NCBI GenBank assembly: GCA_046263055.1
Contig: JBHELO010000076.1
Coordinates: 1-20,246, forward strand
Direction: 5' to 3'
Length of the DNA: 20,246 nucleotides
Source of the DNA: DATAQC01 sp046263055
GTDB lineage: Bacteria; Actinomycetota; Acidimicrobiia; Acidimicrobiales; AC-14
Positions within the stretch are counted from its first letter, which is position 1. Each line of letters begins with the position of its first letter. The position numbers and the translations under genes are program-made. Below the pieces are notes generated by a model, which saw only the letters and a program-made list of their open reading frames with translations, was not told where the DNA came from and ran no database searches. Positions 1-6,658 of this stretch are shown piece after piece.

Positions 1-1250
1 TGCACCTCGGGGTTGTTGGCCTCGATGGAGTGGGCGATCTGCTTCAGCACGGTGGTCTTGCCGGCCTTGGGCGGCGACACGATGAGCCCCCGCTGGCCCT
101 TGCCGATGGGCGAGATCAGGTCGACGATGCGGGCCACCATGTTGGCCGGCTCGCCCGGGACCTCGAGGCGCAGGCGCTGGTCCGGGAACAGGGGCGTCAG
201 CTCCTCGAACTTGGGCCGCGAGCGGGCCTCGTCGGGGGTCATGCCGCTCACCGTGTCGATGCGCAGGAGGGCGGGCCACGCCTCGTTGCTACCGGCCGGG
301 CGGCTGGCGCCCTTGACGTAGTCACCCTTGCGCAACCCGAACCGCCGCACCTGGCTGACCGACACGTACACGTCCTTGGGGCTGGCCAGGTAGCCGGTGG
401 TGCGCAGGAAGCCGTAGCCCTTCTCGTGCAGGTCGAGCAGGCCCTCGGCGGGGATGGGCTCGCCCGAGTACACCACCTCGTCGGTCCCGCCCTGCTGGGG
501 CGACGTGACCACCCGGTCGCTGCGGTCCCGGCCCCGCCGGCGGCGACTGCTGCGACGGTTTCCGTCGCCGCCGTTGTCGTAGGCCGCGGTCCGGGGGTCC
601 CGGGAGCGATGGCGGTCGTCGGTGCGGGCGCCGCCGCCCGGCCCCGAGCGGTCGCCCGAGCCCTGGCCGGGGGCCGGCTGGCCGTCGTCGGCGGCTCGGC
701 CGTTCGCCTCGCCGGGGGCAGACGTGGTGGGCGACGGGCCGGTACCGGCGCCCGTGGCTCCCAGCGGGGAGTTGGGGGGAAGGCCCGGCATGCCATCGGC
801 GTCGGCGCCCGAGGTGCCCGGCTCTGGGGCCGGTGGCTCGTCGGGCCGGGTCGGGCCACCGGGGTCGGGGGCGGGGGCTGCCGGTTCCTCGTCGGGATCG
901 GCGGGGATGGTCACCGGGCCGTCGGGACCGGTTCCCGGCACCGTATCGGGCTGCGGGGGCGCCATCACCGCCGACGGGGAGCCGTTGGGGGAGCCCGGAC
1001 CGGCGCCGTTGCCCACCGCGGCCGGAGCCGCGGCCGCAGCCGCCGTCGCGGCCGAACGGGAAGGGCGCGCCCGCTTGGGGCGGTCCTCGGCCGTCTCGAT
1101 GCCGGCCTCCCGGAGGATCTGGTCGATGAGGGTGGTCTTGGAGGCCCGCGCCGAAGGCTTCACCCCCATCGCCTCGGCGATGGCGGCCAGCTCGTCGCGC
1201 TCCTTGCGCTCGAGGACGGACCGTTCCAGCGCCTGGGGCGCGAGGCTCAT
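1..1250 (-). CDS. rho: Transcription termination factor Rho (3' part beyond the window)
   Basis: This is the N-terminal 416 residues of the hexameric RNA-dependent ATPase that terminates transcription; the rest lies beyond the left edge. Residues about 1-45 form the helical Rho N-domain (ERKERDELAAIAEAMGVKPS). Residues about 60-185 are a low-complexity Ala/Pro/Gly/Asp insertion, followed by an Arg-rich patch (RRSSRRRRGRDR). The OB-fold RNA-binding domain follows (GLLDLHEKGYGFLR, then DVYVSVSQVRRFGLRKGDYV). The Walker A region is SPPKAGKTT at residues 392-400. Long charged insertions are usual in actinobacterial Rho. The ATG at 1250 is chosen because AGGAGG (1257-1262) sits 6 nt upstream. The start overlaps the stop of a six-codon upstream ORF (ATGA), so translational coupling is possible. 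It is the last gene of the hom-thrC-apgM-rho series. Confidence 0.97.
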   Translation of the reverse strand, partial: MSLAPQALERSVLERKERDELAAIAEAMGVKPSARASKTTLIDQILREAGIETAEDRPKRARPSRSAATAAAAAAPAAVGNGAGPGSPNGSPSAVMAPPQPDTVPGTGPDGPVTIPADPDEEPAAPAPDPGGPTRPDEPPAPEPGTSGADADGMPGLPPNSPLGATGAGTGPSPTTSAPGEANGRAADDGQPAPGQGSGDRSGPGGGARTDDRHRSRDPRTAAYDNGGDGNRRSSRRRRGRDRSDRVVTSPQQGGTDEVVYSGEPIPAEGLLDLHEKGYGFLRTTGYLASPKDVYVSVSQVRRFGLRKGDYVKGASRPAGSNEAWPALLRIDTVSGMTPDEARSRPKFEELTPLFPDQRLRLEVPGEPANMVARIVDLISPIGKGQRGLIVSPPKAGKTTVLKQIAHSIEANNPEV

Positions 1251-1267
1251 CGTCGGCCTCCTGCCAT
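1247..1267 (-). CDS. Six-codon upstream ORF (MAGGRR) overlapping the rho start
   Basis: An ATG at 1267 has a strong Shine-Dalgarno (AAAGGAG, 1273-1279) 5 nt upstream. It opens a frame of only six codons, M-A-G-G-R-R, whose TGA overlaps the rho ATG as ATGA. The AGGAGG that serves rho lies inside this mini-ORF. Ribosomes translating it would pass over and re-expose the rho start site, so it could tune rho translation. The arrangement is seen directly; the regulatory role is inference. The same frame stays open back to 1690, but that longer ORF shows no protein-like features. Confidence 0.45.
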   Translation of the reverse strand: MAGGRR

Positions 1268-1729
1268 GGTGGCTCCTTTCCCGGCGGGGCCGGTCGCGGC
1301 CCCGGGGGTTCTCTCGGTGGTGCGCCCCGGCCCGGCCTGCACCGGCGTCAGGCCGGTGGTCAGGTGCGGAGGTCGGGAGATTGGTCTCATCGTGGGGGAC
1401 TGCCTGCGAACCGGTCGGGCACATCCGGTCGGCCCGCCACCGTGAGCTCGACCACGAGGGACGTGCTCGCACCCGGGATGGCCGGCCGTACATCGAATGG
1501 AGGAGGCCGGTGCAGTAGTGGCGTCGAAGACCCGGCGACCGGGGCAGGACCGGAGGGGAGAGGTCGGAGCACGGTTGTGCGCCACCTCGAACCCCCGGAA
1601 CCAGCTCCGGAAGCTGTTCGCCGAAGCAGGGGGCTTGTCCGCAGCTACTACGCCCGAGTGGGCGAGCGATGGCAGCGCCATGGTACCCACGATCCGGGGA
1701 TTGCGGCAACCATCGCGCCCGGCATGGGC
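1251..1729 (-). promoter_or_regulatory. rho 5' leader / intergenic region with GC-rich hairpins
   Basis: These 479 bases separate the rho start from the stop of the upstream phosphoglycerate-mutase-like gene, and I find no convincing gene on either strand. They hold two perfect 7-bp stem-loops close to the rho ribosome-binding sites: 1285-1291 with 1298-1304 (loop 6 nt) and 1340-1346 with 1352-1358 (loop 5 nt). The tandem Shine-Dalgarno/uORF arrangement follows. A long structured leader fits the known autogenous control of rho by premature termination in other bacteria. I could not assign a clear -35/-10 promoter. Confidence 0.4.
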
Positions 1730-2890
1730 TCAGCCCTGGGGAGCGCGACCGGTCAGGCGGCTCATGAGCGTGTGGCCGGGAACCGGCTGGCAGGCGGCGG
1801 TGGCCGCCTCCGAGTAGGTGCCGCCGGGCCCGTCGACGGCCGAATCCACCAGCACGTACGGCACCGACGCCGACGTGTGGGTGCGCAGGGCCACCGGCGT
1901 CGGGTGGTCGGGCAGCAGCAGCAGGCGCCAGGGGGCGAGGTCCACCAGGCCCTCCACCAGTGGGCCGAGGATGCGGCGGTCCCAGTGCTCCAGGGCCTGC
2001 ACCTTGGCGCCCAGGTCTCCAGCGTGGCCGGCCTCGTCGGTGGCCTCCACGTGGAGCAGGAACAGGTCGGCGCCGTCGGCGAGGGTGGCCAGGCAGGCGT
2101 CACGCTTGCCCTCGTAGTTGGTGTCGTACCATCCCGTTGCCCCCTCCACCGGCACCGACCGGATGCCGGTGAGGGCGCCCAGGCCCCGCACCAGGTCGAC
2201 GGCGGACACGAGGGCGGCGTCGAGCCCGTACGTGGCCGCGAACGACGGCACCTCGGGCTGGGGGCCCTGCCCCCAGAGCCAGACCTGGGTGGCGGCCAGC
2301 GCCGGGAAGCGGGCGAGGACGTGGCGGGAGGCGTCCATCAGCTCCCGCAGGCGGGGGGCGGCGGGGCCGGTGGGCCACACCGCGACCTTGCCCGTGAGGT
2401 CGTGGGGCGGCGTGCACTCGGCGTCGGCCCACGACGAGGGCGTCACCAGGATGTGGCGGTACTGCACGCCCGGGTGGAAGCTGACGCTGTCACCCCCGAG
2501 GCTGTCGTCCAGGGCGGCCACCACCTCTGCCGCCGCCCCGGTGGTGGGATGGCCGCCGGCGAAGTCCATCATGGTGCCGTCGGGGCCGACGGTCACCAGG
2601 TTGCACCGGTACGCCACCTGGTCGGGGGCCAACCGCAGGCCCATGGCCGCCGCCTCGATGGGCGCCCTCCCGGTGTGGTAGCGGGCGGGGTCGTAGCCGA
2701 GGATGGAGAGGTTCCCGACGTCGCTCCCGGGGGGGAACCCGGCGGGGATGGTGGCAGCCCGCCCCAGCTCGCCGCGGGCGGCCAGGGCGGCCAGGTTGGG
2801 CATGGCCGCCGCCTCGAGGGGCGTGCGCCCGCCCAACTCGTCGAGCGGCTCGTCGGCCGCCCCGTCGGGCACACACACCACGTACTTCAC
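1730..2890 (-). CDS. Phosphoglycerate-mutase-like (ApgM-type) protein, proposed homoserine kinase
   Basis: This is an alkaline-phosphatase-superfamily enzyme of 386 aa. Metal/catalytic motifs visible are PDG (D9), the nucleophile region PPGSDVGNLSILGYDP (S56), HDLTGK (163-168), HVEATDEAGH (D285, H289), PDH (D328, H329) and a later His338. The whole subfamily resembles archaeal-type cofactor-independent phosphoglycerate mutase. The subgroup encoded with threonine genes in genomes lacking GHMP-type ThrB has been proposed (TIGR02535) to be an alternative homoserine kinase. Here it sits between thrC and rho, exactly where actinobacteria usually keep thrB, so homoserine phosphorylation is the likely role; ordinary mutase activity is the alternative. 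The GTG at 2890 is chosen because family homology starts there (KYVVCVPDG). The frame is open further upstream, but through the intergenic repeats. The Shine-Dalgarno is weak. Confidence 0.92.
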   Translation of the reverse strand: MKYVVCVPDGAADEPLDELGGRTPLEAAAMPNLAALAARGELGRAATIPAGFPPGSDVGNLSILGYDPARYHTGRAPIEAAAMGLRLAPDQVAYRCNLVTVGPDGTMMDFAGGHPTTGAAAEVVAALDDSLGGDSVSFHPGVQYRHILVTPSSWADAECTPPHDLTGKVAVWPTGPAAPRLRELMDASRHVLARFPALAATQVWLWGQGPQPEVPSFAATYGLDAALVSAVDLVRGLGALTGIRSVPVEGATGWYDTNYEGKRDACLATLADGADLFLLHVEATDEAGHAGDLGAKVQALEHWDRRILGPLVEGLVDLAPWRLLLLPDHPTPVALRTHTSASVPYVLVDSAVDGPGGTYSEAATAACQPVPGHTLMSRLTGRAPQG

Positions 2891-2929
2891 GCCGGTCGAT
2901 GGTAGGCGCCGCCCTCCCCGCCCCCTGCC

Positions 2930-3058
2930 CTCGCGCAATTGGCCCTCAGAGGGACCTCTTGCGCGGGCGACAGCGTCAGCGGGCGCCCCCCCGACGACCC
3001 AACTCGCGCAATTGGCCCGCAGAGGGACCTCTTGCGCGGGCGACCGCGTCAGCGGGGC
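2930..3058. repeat. Two tandem copies of a structured intergenic repeat (73-bp period)
   Basis: The 176-bp gap between thrC and the ApgM-type gene holds two copies of a unit of about 54 bp, at 2930-2984 and 3003-3057, with only two substitutions over the first 53 bases. Each unit has an inverted repeat GCGCAA...TTGCGC enclosing an imperfect inner hairpin (CCCTC/GAGGG in the first copy), so each could fold in RNA or DNA. The surrounding frame is open on the minus strand but gives repeated, Arg/Ala-rich junk peptide. It looks like a dispersed REP/BIME-type palindromic element, with attenuation or mRNA stability as possible effects. Confidence 0.7.
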
Positions 3059-3066
3059 GGCTGGGA

Positions 3067-4113
3067 CTAGAGGCCGAGGGCGGCGAGGACGGCGGCCTCG
3101 TCGGGGTCCACGGGCGACGGCACCGCGATCTGGGCGATGGCCCGGTCGGGGTCCTTGAGGCCGTGGCCGGTGAGCGTGCACACGACGGTGGCCCCCTCGG
3201 GGGCGCCCACCTTGAGGAGGCCGGCCACCGAGGCGGCCGACGCCGGCTCACAGAACACCGCCTCCTCCCCGGCCAGGAGGCGGTAGGCGGCCAGGATCTC
3301 GTCGTCGGTGACGGCGGCGATGCCGCCGCCCGACTCCGAGGCGGCGGCGGTGGCGCCGTACCACGACGCCGGGTTGCCGATGCGGATGGCAGTGGCCACC
3401 GTGTCGGGGTCGTCCACGGGGTGGCCGAGCACGAGCGGGGCGGCGCCGGCGGCCTGAAAGCCGCGCATGGCCGGGAGGCGGGAACACCGGCCGGCGTCCT
3501 GGTACTCCCGGTAGCCCTTCCAGTAAGCGGTGATGTTGCCGGCGTTGCCCACCGGGATGCAGTGGACGTCGGGAGCGTCCCCCAGCACGTCGACGATCTC
3601 GAAGGCGGCCGTCTTCTGGCCCTCGATGCGGAAGGGGTTGATGGAGTTGACGACGGTGACCGGGGCCTTGTCGCCCAAGGCCCTCACGATGGCGAAGGCG
3701 TGGTCGAAGTTGCCCCGGATCTGCAGGACCCGGGCGCCGGAGATGAGGGCCTGGGCCAGCTTGCCGAGGGCGATGTAACCCTCGGGGATCAGGACCGCGC
3801 AGGTGATGCCGGCCCGGGCGGCGTAGGCGGCGGCCGACGCCGACGTGTTGCCGGTGGAGGCACACACCACCGCCTCGGCCTTGTCCTCCAGGGCCTTGGA
3901 GATGGCGAGCGTCATGCCCCGGTCCTTGAACGATCCGGTGGGGTTGGCGCCCTCGAACTTCAGCCACACCGACGCCCCCACCCGCTCGGACAGGCGGGGG
4001 GCGGGCAGGAGGGGCGTGGCGCCCTCCTGGAGGGTGACGACGGGCGTCCCCTCGTCCACCGGCAGGAACTCGCGGTACTCCTCGATCACGCCCCGCCAAC
4101 CGGCTGCAACCAC
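3067..4113 (-). CDS. thrC: Threonine synthase
   Basis: This PLP enzyme converts O-phospho-L-homoserine to L-threonine. The 348-aa length is normal for the short bacterial/actinobacterial class. The N-terminus WRGVIEEYREFLPV and the substrate segment EGATPLLPAPRLSE are typical. The PLP-binding lysine is K63 in NPTGSFKDRGM. The glycine-rich phosphate-binding region (PVGNAGNITAYWKGY) and CTLTGHGLKDP near the C-terminus are present. It starts at GTG 4113, only 9 nt after the hom stop, so the two are almost certainly co-transcribed and translationally linked. The upstream supplier of phosphohomoserine would be the ApgM-type protein encoded next. Confidence 0.97.
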   Translation of the reverse strand: MVAAGWRGVIEEYREFLPVDEGTPVVTLQEGATPLLPAPRLSERVGASVWLKFEGANPTGSFKDRGMTLAISKALEDKAEAVVCASTGNTSASAAAYAARAGITCAVLIPEGYIALGKLAQALISGARVLQIRGNFDHAFAIVRALGDKAPVTVVNSINPFRIEGQKTAAFEIVDVLGDAPDVHCIPVGNAGNITAYWKGYREYQDAGRCSRLPAMRGFQAAGAAPLVLGHPVDDPDTVATAIRIGNPASWYGATAAASESGGGIAAVTDDEILAAYRLLAGEEAVFCEPASAASVAGLLKVGAPEGATVVCTLTGHGLKDPDRAIAQIAVPSPVDPDEAAVLAALGL

Positions 4114-4122
4114 GGTTCGCCG

Positions 4123-5427
4123 CTACCCGGTCCCGATGACCCGCAGGAGGGTGCCGACGCGATCCACCTCGTCGAGCGTCCGCAACTCGTCGAGGGTGGC
4201 CTGCATGTCCCGCTCGCCGGCGGTGTGGGTCACGAGCACCAGGCGGGCCTCGTCGCCCAGCCCCACCTGCTCCATCTTGAGGATCGACACCCCGTGACGG
4301 GCGGTGGCCCCCGCCACCTTCTCCAGCACGCCGGGGCGGTCCACCACGTCCACCGTCAGGTAGTACTGGGAGGCCAGCTCCTCGATGGGCTGGATGCGGG
4401 CCGGGACCAGGCCGGAGGGCGCCGGCGCCGTCCCCTGGCGGAGGTTGACGGCGGCGTCCACCAGGTCGCCCAGCACGGCCGACGCGGTGGGCCGGCCCCC
4501 CGCCCCTCGGCCGTAGAACATCAGCTCGCCGGCCGCCTCGCCCTCCACGAACACCGCGTTGTAGCCGTCGTGCACCGACGCCAGCGGGTGGGCGGCGGGG
4601 ACCATGGCGGGGTGGACGCGCACGGCCACGTCGGTGGGACCGCCGTGAGGGTCGGGGGCGGCCTCCACGATGGCCAGCAGCTTGACCACGTAGCCCAGGC
4701 GGGCGGCCATGGCGATGTCTAGGGGGGTGACGCCGGTGATTCCCTCGCAGTGGACGTCGTCGGTGCGGACCTGCACGCCGAAGGCGACGCTGGCGATGAT
4801 GGCGGCCTTGGCCGCCGCATCGTGGCCCTCCACGTCGGCGGTCGGGTCGCGCTCGGCGTAGCCCAGGGCCTGGGCCTCGTCGAGGGCGTCGTCGAAGGAG
4901 CGGCCGCTGTCGGTCATCCGGGTGAGGATGTAGTTGGTCGTGCCGTTCACGATGCCCATGACCCGCCGCAGGCGATCCCCGGCCAGGGACTGCCGCAGGG
5001 GACGGATCGAGAGGATGGCGCCCGCCACCGCCGCCTCGTAGAGCAGGTCGACGCCCGCCTTGGTGGCCACGTCCGCCAGCTCGGCGCCCGCCCGGGCCAG
5101 CAGCTCCTTGTTGCCGGTGACCACCGGCTTGCCCGCCTCCAGGGCGGTCCGCACGAGCGTGTGGGCCGGCTCCATGCCGCCGATGAGCTCGACCACCACG
5201 TCCACGCGGGGATCGACCACCAGGCTGTCGGCGTCGTCGGTGAGAACGCCGTCGGCGAACGCGACGGGCCTGTCCTTGGCCAGGTCGCGCACCGCCACCC
5301 GGGCGATCTCCAGGCGGATGCCGGACCGGGCGGCGATGGTGTCGGCGTGCTCGCCCACGATCTCCACCAGGGCGGCCCCGACGGTGCCGCACCCCAGCAG
5401 ACCGACCCGCACCACGCTCTGGTCCAC
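4123..5427 (-). CDS. hom: Homoserine dehydrogenase with C-terminal ACT domain
   Basis: NAD(P)-dependent reduction of aspartate semialdehyde to homoserine, the branch-point step to threonine and methionine. The 434-aa protein has a Rossmann nucleotide motif (GLLGCGTVG, 9-17), GNKELL (105-110), the substrate-domain signature GIVNGTTNYILT (158-169), and D203/K207 in GHDAAAK matching the catalytic Asp/Lys pair of the family. From about residue 355 an ACT domain (YYLTVDVVDRPGVLEKVAG) suggests feedback inhibition by threonine, as in other Gram-positive Hom proteins. The start is GTG 5427 with no clear Shine-Dalgarno. It follows the unrelated gene at 5533-6591 by 105 nt that contain a stem-loop. Confidence 0.97.
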   Translation of the reverse strand: MDQSVVRVGLLGCGTVGAALVEIVGEHADTIAARSGIRLEIARVAVRDLAKDRPVAFADGVLTDDADSLVVDPRVDVVVELIGGMEPAHTLVRTALEAGKPVVTGNKELLARAGAELADVATKAGVDLLYEAAVAGAILSIRPLRQSLAGDRLRRVMGIVNGTTNYILTRMTDSGRSFDDALDEAQALGYAERDPTADVEGHDAAAKAAIIASVAFGVQVRTDDVHCEGITGVTPLDIAMAARLGYVVKLLAIVEAAPDPHGGPTDVAVRVHPAMVPAAHPLASVHDGYNAVFVEGEAAGELMFYGRGAGGRPTASAVLGDLVDAAVNLRQGTAPAPSGLVPARIQPIEELASQYYLTVDVVDRPGVLEKVAGATARHGVSILKMEQVGLGDEARLVLVTHTAGERDMQATLDELRTLDEVDRVGTLLRVIGTG

Positions 5428-5470
5428 GGGTCAACCGTACCGGTTCCGCCTCGCGCCCCCGGCGGGCATC

Positions 5471-5509
5471 CGCCCGGCCGCGCCCGGCCGTGCCCGGCTT
5501 CCGCCGGGC
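5471..5509 (-). promoter_or_regulatory. Tandem 10-mers and stem-loop upstream of hom
   Basis: The 105-bp gap upstream of hom contains the 10-mer CGCCCGGCCG twice in tandem (5471-5490) with a partial third copy (5491-5498). A perfect 7-bp hairpin follows at 5492-5498/5503-5509; its loop reads GGAA (GNRA type) on the transcribed minus strand. No T-tract follows, so it may be a leader structure, an mRNA-processing site or a weak terminator between the accessory block and hom. Confidence 0.35.
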
Positions 5510-5532
5510 GACCCGGGGCCCGCAGGCGGCCG

Positions 5533-6591
5533 TCAGTCGAGGCGGCGCCGCAACCAGTAGCCGGCGTCGGCCACCCGCTCGGCCACCAGCAGCGGAAGCC
5601 CAACCGGCGGCAGGGCCACCGCCAGCAGGCAGGCCACGGTGCAGTCGGGGTCCACGTGTCGCCGGGGACCGTCCATGAGGTGGCACACCAGCGGCGCGGC
5701 CAGGAGGGCTCGGGAGTCGAGGAGCTCGGGGCGGCGCTCAACCTGGAGGCCCCAGACCTCGTTCTCGTCGCCGCCCACGCCCGAGAACGCCCGCCAGCAC
5801 CACCCAACCTCCTCACCACCGGTCTCGGTGATCACGTGGCGGTGATGGGACACGTGGATGACGGCCACCGGGGCGCTCCCGGCCTCCCGCACCACGACGT
5901 CCCGGCGCACCATGCCGCCCCGGCAGGCGTAGACCCCGAGGGGCTCGCCGGCGGGGTCGAACACCGCGTAGGACGGGTGCTCGGCCGGCAGGTAGCGCTC
6001 GACCGAGAACACTCGGCGGCCGTCCTGGCGGACCACCCAGCGCTCGGCCACGTGGCGGGTGCCGTCGCCCGCCAGCGCGGCGTCCAGCTTGGACCCCGTG
6101 GCCTCCTCCCGGGACACGTCGGCCAGCACGGTGAAGTCCCGGTCCCGGTAGGCCAGGGGCTCGCCCAGGCCCGGGCAGCCTACGTAGACCTCGTCGGTGT
6201 CGAAGAGCGGCCCGGAGGTGACCGGCGCCGAGCGAGCCCCCCGGCGGCGCTCGGGCGCTCGGCGCGAGCGCGCCCCAACGGCCGGGTCGCAGGCCGCCGG
6301 CCCGGGCGACGACGGCGCTGGCGGCGGGGCTGGCGGGCCCGGCGGCCAGGCCGCCGATCGGAAAGGCGGACGGGACTGCCACGGTGGGTTCGGGTGCCGG
6401 CCCACCGGCCCGGACGGCGGCGGCTGCGGCGGCGGCGCGGGGGGGCGACGGGACGGCGGGGAGATGGTGCCGTCCCGCAGGGCGCGGGCCGCCTCCCGGA
6501 TGGCCCGCTGGGCGGGCGTCAGGCCATCGGGCCCGAGGGCACGTGACGAAGGGCGGCGGCCACCGCTCCCAGCCGCCGTTCCCGAGGCCAT
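5533..6591 (-). CDS. Pro-rich protein with a possible LURP-one/scramblase-like C-terminal domain
   Basis: 352 aa of unknown function. Residues about 1-125 are low complexity, rich in Pro, Ala, Arg and Ser, apart from a short conserved-looking stretch (GLTPAQRAIREAARALRDGT). From about 135 a compact beta-rich region begins, with alternating patterns such as FTVLADVSREEATG, RWVVRQDGRRVFSVERY and YAVFDPAGEPLGVY. It ends in a hydrophobic helix (DCTVACLLAVALPPVGLPLL). This layout resembles the tubby-like fold of LURP-one/phospholipid-scramblase-related proteins; that is a fold-level guess without a decisive motif. The start is ATG 6591 with weak GGA spacing. It lies 67 nt downstream of the CHAT gene on the same strand, so it may belong to that transcript. 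Being coding is much surer than the domain call. Confidence 0.75.
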   Translation of the reverse strand: MASGTAAGSGGRRPSSRALGPDGLTPAQRAIREAARALRDGTISPPSRRPPAPPPQPPPSGPVGRHPNPPWQSRPPFRSAAWPPGPPAPPPAPSSPGPAACDPAVGARSRRAPERRRGARSAPVTSGPLFDTDEVYVGCPGLGEPLAYRDRDFTVLADVSREEATGSKLDAALAGDGTRHVAERWVVRQDGRRVFSVERYLPAEHPSYAVFDPAGEPLGVYACRGGMVRRDVVVREAGSAPVAVIHVSHHRHVITETGGEEVGWCWRAFSGVGGDENEVWGLQVERRPELLDSRALLAAPLVCHLMDGPRRHVDPDCTVACLLAVALPPVGLPLLVAERVADAGYWLRRRLD

Positions 6592-6658
6592 TTCCGAGCG
6601 TGCCGTGCCGGCGGTCCCTATGCCAAGCCTGCGCCCCGGGCCACGGCGGCGGGGTGCC

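Noticed and set aside
30..1445. Long plus-strand open frame antisense to rho
   Set aside because: It is the shadow of rho in very GC-rich DNA: Arg/Gly/Ala-rich and without domain features, while the minus frame is clearly Rho.
1247..1690. 147-aa minus-strand ORF in the rho leader
   Set aside because: No family resemblance, mixed low-complexity composition and no ribosome-binding site at its far start. Only its last six codons have a credible start signal.
2891..3066. Threonine riboswitch or T-box leader in the thr operon
   Set aside because: The structure comes from a duplicated palindromic unit; I see no T-box sequence, Thr-rich leader peptide or known riboswitch core.
3248..5686. 812-codon minus-strand frame across hom and thrC
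   Set aside because: It is an alternate frame of two certain enzymes; its product is an Arg/Gly/His-rich string with no motif.
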